This document shows positions 33,202 through 42,710 of a DNA stretch of 64,000 nt, piece by piece (within the stretch, counting starts at the first letter, position 1; every line of letters starts with the position of its first letter). Position numbers and translations under genes: made by a program. The notes under the pieces are model-generated. The model was not told the DNA's origin. It was given only the letters and a program-made list of their open reading frames with translations, and made no database searches. The DNA is from an uncultured Candidatus Saccharibacteria bacterium (GTDB taxonomy: Bacteria > Patescibacteria > Saccharimonadia > Saccharimonadales > UBA6022), in assembly GCA_946886125.1 (NCBI GenBank), contig CAMPHY010000001.1:5852-69851 (forward strand), read 5' to 3'.

Positions 33202-34551
33202 CTACTGCAAGTAGTCAATAAGAGCTTGGCGAAGATCCCCAACTCCTTTAATAAATTCATTTTTGCGACCCGACTTAGGCGCAATTGCCTGAGTGAATCC
33301 AAGCTTTTTCGCCTCAGCCACGCGACGTTCGCTGCTATGGGCACTGCGCACTTCGCCGCCAAGACCGACTTCGCCGAATACGACAAGTTCATCATCAAGA
33401 CGCCGCCCCGCAGCTGCGCTAGCAATTGCCATACAGATAGCTAAATCAGCTGCCGGATCGCTTACCTTTAACCCACCGACCACATTGATATAAATATCTT
33501 TATCCGATAAATTTAGTTTTGTTCGCCGTTCAAGAACAGCGATTAACAAATTAAGTCGGTTCAGGTCAAAGCCCGAGGCAGTACGTTTAGGATACCCGAA
33601 ACTCGTAGGATTGACAAGCGCCTGTATTTCTACGAGCAGTGGTCGTGTACCTTCAATCGTTGCGAGTACAACTGATCCATCAGCATTCTGACGTTCAGCG
33701 AGTAGCGCTGCAGATGGATTCTCTACTACGCGAAGACCTTGTTCGTCCATTTCAAAAATAGCTGCTTCAGCTGTTGAACCAAAACGATTCTTAACTGCAC
33801 GAACAACTTTAAAGCCACCGTATCGATCGCCCTCAAACTGCAAGACAACATCCACGAGATGTTCCAGTACTTTCGGACCGGCAATGGAACCTTCTTTGGT
33901 AACATGACCAACTAAAACAACCGCTGCGCCAGATTCCTTTGCGGCGCGGATAATTACGTTACTACTATTCGTAATCTGGCTTACAGTACCAGGCGCAGAG
34001 GTAATCTCGTCAAGACTTAACGTTTGAATGGAGTCGATAATAACCAGTTTATACGCACCAGAGCGAATTGTAGCCGCAATATCGTCAGCACTTGTGCTAG
34101 CAACAAAGCTCAGCGCCTCGCTAGTATTTGCACCGAGTCGTTCGGCTCGTAGCTTCACCTGACTCGCAGACTCCTCGCCACTGGCATAGAGTACTGGATT
34201 TGCCTTAGCGACGTGCGCCGTCACCTGTAGAAGCAACGTACTTTTGCCAATACCAGGCTGCCCTGCCATAAGTACCACTCCACCAGGTAAAATACCGCCG
34301 CCTAACACATCATCGAGATCCGCAAAGCCCGTACTAAGACGAGTAATTGTGTCTTCGAGAGATATAGATTGCATTGTTTGCGGCGTAAGCACCGTCCCGC
34401 TTGATGCGCCACGGGATACGACTGACTTGCCGCTACTCACCGCTTGTTCAACCAAGCTGTTCCATTGACCGCAATTGTCGCACTTACCTGTCCACTTAGA
34501 ATAGCTAGCGCCGCAGTGCTGGCAGATAAATTGAGATTTAGATTTAACCAT
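33202..34551 (-). CDS. radA: DNA repair protein RadA (Sms)
   Basis: A 449-residue RecA-like branch-migration helicase. The N-terminal zinc finger is intact (Cys10, Cys13, Cys24, Cys27), followed by Walker A GQPGIGKST (97-105), the RadA-specific KNRFG motif (254-258) and the C-terminal Lon-like domain (VVGGLKVSDPAADLA). TATAAT eight bases before the ATG suggests an extra leaderless promoter inside the clpC operon. Retention of zinc ligands here contrasts with RpoC and PilB. Confidence 0.96.
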   Translation of the reverse strand: MVKSKSQFICQHCGASYSKWTGKCDNCGQWNSLVEQAVSSGKSVVSRGASSGTVLTPQTMQSISLEDTITRLSTGFADLDDVLGGGILPGGVVLMAGQPGIGKSTLLLQVTAHVAKANPVLYASGEESASQVKLRAERLGANTSEALSFVASTSADDIAATIRSGAYKLVIIDSIQTLSLDEITSAPGTVSQITNSSNVIIRAAKESGAAVVLVGHVTKEGSIAGPKVLEHLVDVVLQFEGDRYGGFKVVRAVKNRFGSTAEAAIFEMDEQGLRVVENPSAALLAERQNADGSVVLATIEGTRPLLVEIQALVNPTSFGYPKRTASGFDLNRLNLLIAVLERRTKLNLSDKDIYINVVGGLKVSDPAADLAICMAIASAAAGRRLDDELVVFGEVGLGGEVRSAHSSERRVAEAKKLGFTQAIAPKSGRKNEFIKGVGDLRQALIDYLQ

Positions 34552-34567
34552 TACGTTATATTATAGC

Positions 34568-35554
34568 TTATAGCGCCGGACTTGGCTCGAGCTTACTGTC
34601 GATACTTTGATAGAGAGAATTTACACGAACTGAAAGTTCGTTGAATGTTTTCACTTTTTCATTATAGAGTGAAGTAGTTGCATTAATCGCCTCACGCCTA
34701 TTGTTAAGCTGCTCAGATCGAGCAACAAGACTACTACGTTCCTGCTCAAATTCAGTCCGAGTACTAAACCCACCACTATTAGCGTTTTCGTTGAAGGCTG
34801 CGATATCAGCGTTCAGTGCATCTCGATCTGCTTCATAGCTTGATCGCGAAACTCGCAACTGTTGATTAAGTTGCTCAATCTCTTTCGCCAACGCATCGGC
34901 TTGTTGCTGCAATTCATCAAATACAGACGCGTAAGAGTTATGCAGGCTGACGACCACCTGACGATCTGTAAAATACTGGTCATAGTGATCTTCCAACGCA
35001 CCACTTATTTCACTGACTTCAGTGCCAATAATAGAGTGGAGTTCATTGGCGCGCTCCCCTGGTTCGATTTCAGCATACACCGCCATACGCTCCGAAAATC
35101 GAGGGTTGTCTTTGAGCTCCTCATACTCAGTTTCGAGCAATTTATTAAGCTCTGTTTTTTCATCTGTATCAAGTCGTTGATACACAGCATGAAGCATCTC
35201 ATGAGCCGAGGTGACGGTTTTAATTCCTTCTAGCTCTTTATTAGCAACATCGTACACAAAAATCCGATAGTTTGTATAGCAGCCTAAAGTGGCGACATTT
35301 TTTTCAGTACCACCACATGACTCATTAAACTTTTCAGCTTCTTGGATGGCAGGTTTGCTTGCGTAGAAGAGAAATTCTCCTTCATTACTCATTGCCGATT
35401 GCTCAACAATCGCAGCTACTTGAGCGGTTGGTTCATATTGCCACACGGCGAGTTGATCAACCACAAACTGGCGATTGAAAAATAACCAGCCTGCGGCGAT
35501 AGAAAAGGCAACCGCTAAAACAAGCGAGAATACACTAGTTCTCTTGCGTGACAT
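34568..35554 (-). CDS. Membrane-anchored HExxH metalloprotease-like protein
   Basis: A 328-residue protein with an N-terminal signal anchor (about 8-26), a domain with the zinc-protease motif HEMLH at 118-122 (AHEMLHAVYQRL), and a coiled-coil C-terminal half (about 190-320). The start overlaps the clpC end by 20 bases; GGGGAG lies about 12 bases before the chosen ATG, and a longer in-frame start at 35581 would erase the positive-before-helix pattern. The active site would face outside. The family is unnamed to me. It occupies a slot between clpC and radA. Confidence 0.75.
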   Translation of the reverse strand: MSRKRTSVFSLVLAVAFSIAAGWLFFNRQFVVDQLAVWQYEPTAQVAAIVEQSAMSNEGEFLFYASKPAIQEAEKFNESCGGTEKNVATLGCYTNYRIFVYDVANKELEGIKTVTSAHEMLHAVYQRLDTDEKTELNKLLETEYEELKDNPRFSERMAVYAEIEPGERANELHSIIGTEVSEISGALEDHYDQYFTDRQVVVSLHNSYASVFDELQQQADALAKEIEQLNQQLRVSRSSYEADRDALNADIAAFNENANSGGFSTRTEFEQERSSLVARSEQLNNRREAINATTSLYNEKVKTFNELSVRVNSLYQSIDSKLEPSPAL

Positions 35555-38012
35555 CGACAGTGATAGCTCCCCTCTTGGCACTCACGTGGAGAACGCTACC
35601 TGCTTCATACTCACCAGACAAAATTCCGTCAGCCAAAACATGCTCCAGTTCATCCTGTATGGCGCGGCGGAGCGGGCGAGCACCGAATTTTTCGTCATAG
35701 CCGCGATCGATCAAGTGCCGCTTCGCCTTAGCGTCGATCACCAGATGAATACCTTTTCGAATCAAGCGAGACTGCAGTTCATCGATAAGGTTATCAAAAA
35801 TCTTTCCGACTTCTCGACGAGTCAGAGCACGGAAGGTGACAATCGCATCAAAACGGTTAATAAGCTCCGGCCGCATCATACCGCGCAAAGCATCAAGCGC
35901 CGCCTCTGAATTTTCTTCGTGTACTTCATCTAATTGTTTACTGTCAGACTTTGTTTTAGCATGGAAACCAAGCGACGACTCTTTCATCATACGCTCGGCA
36001 CCGAGGTTGCTCGTCAGAATTACAATAGTGTTTGAGAAGTCGACACTTCGACCCTTGGCGTCTGTCATCGTACCATCCTCAAGTAGCTGGAGTAGCAACT
36101 GGAAAACATCTCGATGAGCTTTTTCAATCTCATCAAATAGCACGACACTATACGGCTGACGTCGGATCTTATCGGTCAATTGTCCACCATCTTCATAGCC
36201 TACATATCCTGCGGGTGCGCCTACTAGACGACTCGTATTGTGACGCTCACCAAATTCGCTCATATCAATCTTAATGAGGGCATCTTCTCCGCCAAATACC
36301 TCTCGAGCTACTACCTTTGCAAGCTCTGTCTTACCAACACCAGTGGGTCCCATAAACACAAATGAGCCTATCGGGCGCTTACTACTCGCCACCCCACTAC
36401 GACTACGGCGAATCGCACGGGCCACTTTTTCGACAGCTTTTTCTTGTCCAATAACGTACTTACCTAAATGCTTCTCCAGGTGACGCAATAATTTTGCCTC
36501 AGATTTCTGAACTCTTTTTACAGGGATGCCCGTCATGGTCGAAATTGCGTGGGCGATGTCATTATCATTTAGTGTGATCGGTGACTTTTTTTCAGCTTCT
36601 TGACGTGTTTCTTCAAGCTTAGCTACAATTTGGCTGATACGCGTTTTATATAATGCCGCCCGTTCATAATCTTCTGCCGTAACTGCTTCGTCCATTTTTT
36701 CATTTAAGTTTTTCAGCTGACGCGTATAATCACGCACTCGGCTTGGCTTGCTACTGTTTTTTACACGCACTAATGCAGCCGCTTCATCAATTACATCAAT
36801 TGCCTTATCGGGCATATATCGCTCACTTACATAACGATCAGCCATATATACGGCGTCCTCTATTACGTCATCGCTGATGTTTACACCATGGTGCTTTTCA
36901 TAGTAACTACGCAAACCTTTTAGTATTGCGATAGTATCTTTAAGATTCGGCTCAGGTACAACAATTGTCTGGAAACGGCGTTCAAGTGCGCTATCTTTTT
37001 CGATATGCTTACGATATTCATCGAGCGTCGTCGCCCCAATCAAATGAAGTTCACCACGTGCTAGGGCTGGCTTGAGCATATTAGCGGCGTCAAGCGCACC
37101 TTCAGCAGCACCAGCACCTACCAATAAGTGCAACTCGTCGATAAAGATAATCACATTTCGCTGTTGTTGTAATTCACTGAGAACTTTTTTGAGACGCTCT
37201 TCAAATTCACCTCGATACTTCGTGCCAGCGATCATCGCCGCAAGATCAAGTTGAATCAAGCGCTTATCCAGCAAGTGGTCTGGCACATCTTCACGAATAA
37301 TACGCTGGGCTATACCTTCTACAATCGCCGTCTTACCTACGCCTGGCTCACCAATTAGGACAGGATTATTCTTCGTGCGTCGGCTTAAAATTGTAATCAT
37401 ACGCTCTTCTTCAGTATTTCGTCCAATCACTGGATCGAGTTTACCGGCCTTTGCTCGAGCAGTCAGATCAGTACCAAAAGTTTCAAGAGCACCGTTACGC
37501 TTAGGCTTCGGTTTTGTTTTTGCTCCCGCTTGTCCGGTTTCTTCATTAAGTGAATTATTCTGCCGGTCAAAGTATTCCTCAAGTTCACCAGTCAGTTCTT
37601 CAAGATCAACATTCATATCACGCAGGAGCACTGTCGCGCGTGCATTCTTTTGGCTCAAAATACTATAGAGAATATGCTCCGTACCAAGATATTCTTGATG
37701 AAACTCTTGGGCAATCTGCCAGCTCATTTTCAAGGTCAGCTTTGCTGTTTCAGATAAACCCTTGGCACCAGTACTTACCACGAGTGTTCGCGGAGTAAGA
37801 TTAAGAGCTAGCTCGGCACGATCCAGTGTTACGCCAGCATCAGCAAGCACCTTTGCCCCTACGGATGAGCCCTGCGCGAGCACACCTAATAATACATGTT
37901 CAGTACCAATATAAGGACTGCCATATCCACGAGCAATGCTTTCAGCGTGATGCAAACTGGTGCGCGCATTGTCAGTTAAATGGGACACGAATTCGGCGAA
38001 ATCATCTGCCAT
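35535..38012 (-). CDS. clpC: Clp protease ATPase subunit ClpC
   Basis: An 825-residue Hsp100 unfoldase that feeds ClpP. It shows two Clp-N repeats (about 1-145), AAA-1 with GEPGVGKTA near 220, a short middle domain with the UVR-like [21 protein letters not shown] segment, AAA-2 with GPTGVGKTE near 555, and the ClpB-D2 small domain. AAGGAGG lies 15 bases before the ATG, an unusually long spacing. The promoter is overlaid by a perfect CIRCE. No ctsR, mcsA or mcsB precede it, so HrcA replaces CtsR control. Confidence 0.96.
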   Translation of the reverse strand: MADDFAEFVSHLTDNARTSLHHAESIARGYGSPYIGTEHVLLGVLAQGSSVGAKVLADAGVTLDRAELALNLTPRTLVVSTGAKGLSETAKLTLKMSWQIAQEFHQEYLGTEHILYSILSQKNARATVLLRDMNVDLEELTGELEEYFDRQNNSLNEETGQAGAKTKPKPKRNGALETFGTDLTARAKAGKLDPVIGRNTEEERMITILSRRTKNNPVLIGEPGVGKTAIVEGIAQRIIREDVPDHLLDKRLIQLDLAAMIAGTKYRGEFEERLKKVLSELQQQRNVIIFIDELHLLVGAGAAEGALDAANMLKPALARGELHLIGATTLDEYRKHIEKDSALERRFQTIVVPEPNLKDTIAILKGLRSYYEKHHGVNISDDVIEDAVYMADRYVSERYMPDKAIDVIDEAAALVRVKNSSKPSRVRDYTRQLKNLNEKMDEAVTAEDYERAALYKTRISQIVAKLEETRQEAEKKSPITLNDNDIAHAISTMTGIPVKRVQKSEAKLLRHLEKHLGKYVIGQEKAVEKVARAIRRSRSGVASSKRPIGSFVFMGPTGVGKTELAKVVAREVFGGEDALIKIDMSEFGERHNTSRLVGAPAGYVGYEDGGQLTDKIRRQPYSVVLFDEIEKAHRDVFQLLLQLLEDGTMTDAKGRSVDFSNTIVILTSNLGAERMMKESSLGFHAKTKSDSKQLDEVHEENSEAALDALRGMMRPELINRFDAIVTFRALTRREVGKIFDNLIDELQSRLIRKGIHLVIDAKAKRHLIDRGYDEKFGARPLRRAIQDELEHVLADGILSGEYEAGSVLHVSAKRGAITVDVTQEN

Positions 38013-38081
38013 AATACTATTATCTTTCCTCCTTGAACGAAGCGCAAGCGTTTTTTGATACTTTTGTTCGTTTGTAATTCA

Positions 38082-38111
38082 ATTATAACGTAAAATTAGC
38101 ACTCGGGTCAA
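38082..38111 (-). promoter_or_regulatory. clpC promoter
   Basis: TTGACC, an 18-base spacer and TATAAT on the minus strand, with predicted start near 38075 and a leader of about 60 nt. Confidence 0.8.
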
Positions 38112-38122
38112 GAGAGTGCTAA
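38096..38122. promoter_or_regulatory. Perfect CIRCE element (HrcA operator) at clpC
   Basis: TTAGCACTC-N9-GAGTGCTAA with both arms identical to the consensus, spanning the -35 hexamer and part of the spacer of the clpC promoter and abutting the stop of the upstream glycosylase gene. Confidence 0.95.
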
Positions 38123-38734
38123 TCATTCCGTTACGATCCGAGGGCTACGCGAAACATACTGATTTCCTTTGACATAATAACGCCAAGGTGTGTCTGTCGC
38201 TTGGCTAATCCCTATACGGGTTGTTGTGACTATCTCGTTTTTGTTGAGGGCTGGCTGCATTAGCAGTTGAAGCGGCGGCTGAACCAAATAATGACCATCG
38301 AGACTCTTATCAATTCCAAGCGCCTGGCATAGCTTACCTGGTCCGTTCGATACACTGGCATCGATCCTGCCAAGCCTCCTAGCAGCAAGTACATCCCCTC
38401 CTTCAAGCGGTTCAACAGCACGAATTAATACACCCGCGCCGTAACCCTCCTCTCCAGCCACCACATTGCAACAATAATGCATACCGTACGTAAAATATAC
38501 ATACAAATGTCCCGCTGCTTCAAACATGCTATGCGACCGAGGTGTTATACCTTTGTATGCATGGCTCGCCGGATCAGTCTGATCATATGCTTCCGTTTCG
38601 ACAATCCGTACACGAACCATCTTGCCATCAAGCTCACGTATAAATTCACATCCAAGCAACCGTTGTGCCGCTTCTGGCGCCGTGACCTTCAGCTCCTGAA
38701 ACTGGTCGATATATGACACCGTTCTACTTATCAT
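38123..38734 (-). CDS. 3-methyladenine DNA glycosylase (AAG/MPG family)
   Basis: A 203-residue alkyladenine glycosylase that removes alkylated purines from DNA. The family landmarks are visible: AAQRLLGCEFIRE, the catalytic IVETEAYDQTDPASHAYKG (Glu near 44), YVYFTYGMHYCCNVV and SNGPGKLCQALGI. The start ATG at 38732-38734 overlaps the end of chaB by eleven bases. Third gene of an SDR, chaB, glycosylase operon. Confidence 0.93.
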   Translation of the reverse strand: MISRTVSYIDQFQELKVTAPEAAQRLLGCEFIRELDGKMVRVRIVETEAYDQTDPASHAYKGITPRSHSMFEAAGHLYVYFTYGMHYCCNVVAGEEGYGAGVLIRAVEPLEGGDVLAARRLGRIDASVSNGPGKLCQALGIDKSLDGHYLVQPPLQLLMQPALNKNEIVTTTRIGISQATDTPWRYYVKGNQYVSRSPRIVTE

Positions 38735-38960
38735 TCTTAGAGTGCCATCTATTATCTTCACCTTTAGTGTAGCTTTTCTTTACCGCACTCCAAGCAACTC
38801 GATGCGCCACTTCTTCTCGTCCTGCATCGTCACGTCGTTCATCTGGATCTTTATACTCATCATAAGCACTATTAAATGCTTCCTTATATATGTCTTGTGC
38901 ATGCTTAGGCAGTACATGCTGTACACTTTCAGGCAATTCAGTAATTTTGCTATACGGCAT
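38724..38960 (-). CDS. ChaB family protein
   Basis: A 78-residue ChaB domain protein matching the family over its length: MPYSKITELPESVQHVLPKHAQDIYKEAFNSAYDEY (given here as the family's N-terminal half, residues 1-36, in summary: LPESV, LPKHAQDIY, AFNSA) and then AHRVAWSAVKKSY near 52-64. ChaB is linked to cation transport regulation in E. coli but is widespread as a small stress-associated protein. GGGAG is about nine bases before the ATG. Confidence 0.88.
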   Translation of the reverse strand: MPYSKITELPESVQHVLPKHAQDIYKEAFNSAYDEYKDPDERRDDAGREEVAHRVAWSAVKKSYTKGEDNRWHSKNDK

Positions 38961-38977
38961 AGTAATATCTCCCTTCT

Positions 38978-39880
38978 TTATGGTAAGTGCTGGCCGCCAG
39001 TAACGCCGATCACCTCTGCGGTTACATAGCTTGATTCCTGCGAAGCTAAATAAACGTACGCTGGAGCAAGCTCAGCCGGCTGACCTGCACGACCAAGTGG
39101 TGTATTTGTACCAAATTCTGCCAGCTTCTCGCTCGGTTGACCATGGCTCGGCTGTAGCGGTGTCCAAATCGGACCAGGCGCTACCGCGTTAACCCGTATT
39201 CCCTTTTCAATCAACATTTTTGCAAGAGACTTCGTGAAAGCCGTTATAGCTCCTTTAGTAGAAGCATAGTCGAGCAAGCCTGGTGATGGTTGATAGGATT
39301 GAATCGAAGTTGTATTTATAATAGTGGCGCCGGCTGGCATATGCGGAGCTGCCGCCTTACTAATCCAAAACATCCCAAATACATTTGTGGCAAACGTTTT
39401 TTGGAATTGCTCCGATGATAAATCTTCCAGTTCATCGACAAACACTTGCTTGCCAGCGTTATTCACTAGAATATCTAGCCCGTCTAGCTGACGAACCGCC
39501 GTACGGACCAGTTCTTTACAAAATGATTCATTACTAATATCGCCAGGAATACAAACTACTTTCTGCCCGGTAGCCTCAAGTACTTTTACAACTTCCTGTG
39601 CATCTTTTTCTTCTTCTGGCAGGTAAGAAATAGCCACATCAGCCCCTTCTCGCGCATAGGCAATTGCCACAGCTCTTCCTATACCCGAATCACCTCCGGT
39701 AATAAGTGCTTTCCTCCCTTTCAGCCTTCCTGAACCACGATAGGTTTGTTCACCATGATCGGCCGGTGGTTGCATTTTAGCATTCAAGCCTGGCTCAGAC
39801 TGTGATTGATTCTCATTGATATTCGGCTGTGGATACTGCTGCCGAGGATCTTGTAGCGTATATTGATCGTTGTCGTTCAT
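38978..39880 (-). CDS. Short-chain dehydrogenase/reductase, YghA-like
   Basis: A 300-residue SDR with a 50-residue Gln/Asn/Pro-rich N-terminal extension, a feature of the YghA/YhdF general-stress group. The Rossmann motif TGGDSGIG (61-68), NNAG (140-143), catalytic Ser192, Tyr205 and Lys209 (YASTK) are all present, and the C-terminus ends in VTGGQHLP. It uses NAD(P)H on an unknown carbonyl. AAGGAGG four bases before the ATG makes it the best ribosome site of this operon. Confidence 0.92.
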   Translation of the reverse strand: MNDNDQYTLQDPRQQYPQPNINENQSQSEPGLNAKMQPPADHGEQTYRGSGRLKGRKALITGGDSGIGRAVAIAYAREGADVAISYLPEEEKDAQEVVKVLEATGQKVVCIPGDISNESFCKELVRTAVRQLDGLDILVNNAGKQVFVDELEDLSSEQFQKTFATNVFGMFWISKAAAPHMPAGATIINTTSIQSYQPSPGLLDYASTKGAITAFTKSLAKMLIEKGIRVNAVAPGPIWTPLQPSHGQPSEKLAEFGTNTPLGRAGQPAELAPAYVYLASQESSYVTAEVIGVTGGQHLP

Positions 39881-39988
39881 ATACCTCCTTCCAGGTTTCC
39901 TTTTTGTAGTATACGAGGCATCTACCTAGCTAAGCGGTGATATACCTCACAAAACGCCCATATCTATATGAAGTTGTATACTATTGCT

Positions 39989-40972
39989 ATGACATCACGT
40001 TATCTCACCAGACAAAAGCAAGGCCGAACCTATGCGTATTTCGATGGTGAGCAGCAAATAACCGACAAAGAGATTATTGAGCGCATCAATAATCTTGCTA
40101 TACCACCCGGCTGGAAAGATGTGAATATAGCCCGTTCTCCTCGCGCAAAAGTGCAAGCATCAGGACGCGACAAGGCAGGACGAAAGCAGATGATATATAG
40201 CCTGCAGTATCGCACTCGCCAAGAGAAAGCCAAGTTCGAACGCATCATTTTGTTCGCCGATGCCCTACCTGCCATGCGTAAGCAAATCGAATACGACCTT
40301 GCACGCAAGAAGCTAACAAAAGAAAAGGTACTCGCTTGCATCGTAAAGCTTATGGATCAAACCTATTTTCGAATTGGCAATAGCACCTACGCTAAAGATA
40401 ATCAGACTTATGGCATTACCACTCTCCGCTCTAAGCACACCACAGTAAAGGGCCCAGAGATAACCTTTGATTTTACCGGTAAAAGCGGTCAACACCAACA
40501 CAAAACAATTAGTGACAAACAACTCGCGCGTATTATTCGACAGCTTGATGAACTACCTGGCTACGAGATATTCAAATATTACGATGAGGACAATACTCTT
40601 CAGCCAATTCATAGTCACGATGTAAATACTTACATTAAACAGTACATGGGAGATGAATATACCGCAAAAGATTTTCGAACTTGGGGAGGTACGCTTCTTG
40701 CCAGTGTTGAATTGACCCTGAAAGAGCGTTCATCAAGTACCACCGATCGCAAGAAAGCTATTACTAGGTGTGTCAAAACAGTGGCTCGACATCTCGGCAA
40801 CACGCCAAGCGTTACTCGTAGCTCCTACATTGATCCTCGTATTATTAAAGCCTACGACACAAGCGACCTTCTTCACGAAGTACAGCGCACCGTCGGCACC
40901 ATGGAAACCAACACTTACCTTAAACCTGAAGAGCGTTGTGTAGCGCATATTCTTCAATCACTTGCTCGGTAG
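39989..40972 (+). CDS. DNA topoisomerase IB (poxvirus/bacterial type)
   Basis: A 327-residue type IB topoisomerase that relaxes DNA through a 3'-phosphotyrosine. The catalytic set can be placed: Arg147 (TTLRSKHT), Lys165 (DFTGKSG), Arg230 (KDFRTWGGT), Asn271 in place of the viral His as in other bacterial IB enzymes, and Tyr280 (TRSSYIDP). The frame opens earlier at 39968, but TATACT stands six bases before the ATG at 39989, so that start is preferred. It is divergent from the SDR operon. Confidence 0.92.
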   Translation: MTSRYLTRQKQGRTYAYFDGEQQITDKEIIERINNLAIPPGWKDVNIARSPRAKVQASGRDKAGRKQMIYSLQYRTRQEKAKFERIILFADALPAMRKQIEYDLARKKLTKEKVLACIVKLMDQTYFRIGNSTYAKDNQTYGITTLRSKHTTVKGPEITFDFTGKSGQHQHKTISDKQLARIIRQLDELPGYEIFKYYDEDNTLQPIHSHDVNTYIKQYMGDEYTAKDFRTWGGTLLASVELTLKERSSSTTDRKKAITRCVKTVARHLGNTPSVTRSSYIDPRIIKAYDTSDLLHEVQRTVGTMETNTYLKPEERCVAHILQSLAR

Positions 40973-41183
40973 ATATTATCAGAACTGGCTATCAATATAA
41001 ATATATACGAGTTATCTACGGCATCACCGTCCACACATCTAATAATTAGTGCTCCTGTTAAATTAAGTGAAATTCACAATAACGCCAAACTATAGATCAC
41101 CCCAGCCGTACCGAGCCCGATTACCCGTAAAATATTAAAGGTCATAGTACTTATAGCTCTATTGTATTCGGGGCTTTCTTTAT

Positions 41184-42326
41184 TTACTCAAATACCGAAA
41201 GTGTCACAGCAAAAATACGATCATCCTGCTCAGCAGGAGAGCCTCGACCATCACGGTTTGATGTAGAAAAATACAATTCATCACCACTAACTGCCACCGC
41301 CCGCAAGCGCCCATACTGGCCTGTAAAGTGACGACTCAGTGAAACGCTACCGCCATTGTCAATTACCGCTTGGTAAAGTGACTGACCGCGCAGGCCCGTA
41401 AAATACAATGAGCCATCGGCGTACGCCAGCCCACCAGGTGCCCACGTATCGCTATCGCCCGATTGCACAATCGGCACTCGCATACCGTCTCGAGTTTCAT
41501 CACCCGTAATTACCGGCCAACCATAATTAGCACCCTTCTCGATGCGGTTTAGTTCATCTCGACCTGATTGCACGCCAGATGGCCCGTGTTCCGTAGCCCA
41601 CATACGCCCCTCTTTGTCCCACGTGATTCCTTGAGGGTTGCGGTGGCCATAACTCCAAACTTCATTACCAAATGGATTATCGCTTGGAATTGAGCCATCA
41701 CCATTGATTCGCAAAATTTTGCCAGCCAATGACTGTCTCTCCTGCGCGTTAGCCTCATTACCTGCATCACCTGTCGTAACGTACAGTTTATCATCAGGAC
41801 CAAAAGCAAGCGCGCCACCATCGTGATTCGATGAAGCTGGAATATTATTTAAAATTTCTGTACGACCTTGCAGTTCCGTACCTTCAAGCACATAGCGCTC
41901 AACCCGGTTCGTAAGTTCACCGCTAGTATCGGTTGTTGAATATAAATAGACAAACCGGTTGCTTTCAAATTCAGGGTGAAGTGCAATACCCAGTAGCCCA
42001 CCCTCGCTTGTTTCGCGCACTCCGGTAATGGCATATGTCGCGCCATCACTGCCAATTCGCTGCACCTGACCACTACGCTCAGTTACAAGTAAATCACCGC
42101 TTGGCAAAAATGCTATTGCCCATGGCGTGGTAATGTTTGATGCAACAGTACGAATATTACGTTCGGTTATTTCATTAGTAGCCACAGGAATCGAAGATTC
42201 GGTCGGACGAAATATATAGTTAGTAATTTGCTGCCAAAAAGCCACTACAAAGAACGCAGTGATCACAATTGCCCCGAACGTAATTACTAATCTCTTTGTT
42301 ACTTTGGACGTATTCTTTTGCTCCAT
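41184..42326 (-). CDS. Membrane-anchored PQQ-type sugar dehydrogenase
   Basis: A 380-residue protein with an N-terminal signal anchor (about 12-32) and a six-bladed beta-propeller of the soluble glucose/sorbosone dehydrogenase family: LTTPWAIAFLPSGDLLVTER-like first blade (as WAIAFLPSGDLLVTE), LLGIALHPEF, NHDGGALAFGPD with the catalytic-type His, SYGHRNPQG and WAPGGLAY. These enzymes oxidise sugars with PQQ or act as pyranose dehydrogenases. PQQ genes are not seen here. The ATG at 42326 is set by AAGGAGG five bases ahead. The 211-base gap before it (40973-41183) shows nothing I can support. Confidence 0.88.
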   Translation of the reverse strand: MEQKNTSKVTKRLVITFGAIVITAFFVVAFWQQITNYIFRPTESSIPVATNEITERNIRTVASNITTPWAIAFLPSGDLLVTERSGQVQRIGSDGATYAITGVRETSEGGLLGIALHPEFESNRFVYLYSTTDTSGELTNRVERYVLEGTELQGRTEILNNIPASSNHDGGALAFGPDDKLYVTTGDAGNEANAQERQSLAGKILRINGDGSIPSDNPFGNEVWSYGHRNPQGITWDKEGRMWATEHGPSGVQSGRDELNRIEKGANYGWPVITGDETRDGMRVPIVQSGDSDTWAPGGLAYADGSLYFTGLRGQSLYQAVIDNGGSVSLSRHFTGQYGRLRAVAVSGDELYFSTSNRDGRGSPAEQDDRIFAVTLSVFE

Positions 42327-42426
42327 AAGCACCTCCTTATAGTATGTCTATTTTAACACCCTGATCCCACATAACCGCATTCAAGCACATCACTACATTT
42401 AGGCAGTAGCTTAAGTTCGCATATGT

Positions 42427-42687
42427 TTACGGACGTGCTTTCTTCACCGAAATAAGAATTACCCCACCAACGAGCACAGCTACCACGCCGAGAAACAGTA
42501 GTATGTTTGCTGGTGTAGGGTCTGTATCTGAGGCGATATTCTCGCCAAGAAAAATGAAGGCCGAAATAACGATCGACGCCACCATACTAATCAGTATGAG
42601 CCAACCCTCCCAGGATATTGGCACCCAGCCCCATCCCAGATCTTTTGACTTCAATCCTCGTCGTTTTCTAAACCAATACTTATTCAT
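42427..42687 (-). CDS. Small two-helix membrane protein, 86 aa
   Basis: An 86-residue protein with a basic, Trp-rich start (KYWFRKRRGL..GWGWVP) and two membrane helices (about 28-47 and 60-80). No family recognised. TATACT preceded by TGc lies six bases before the ATG (leaderless, extended -10). It is co-directional with the DUF2130 gene upstream. Confidence 0.7.
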   Translation of the reverse strand: MNKYWFRKRRGLKSKDLGWGWVPISWEGWLILISMVASIVISAFIFLGENIASDTDPTPANILLFLGVVAVLVGGVILISVKKARP

Positions 42688-42710
42688 ATTTTCAGTATAG
42701 CAAAGGTGCC

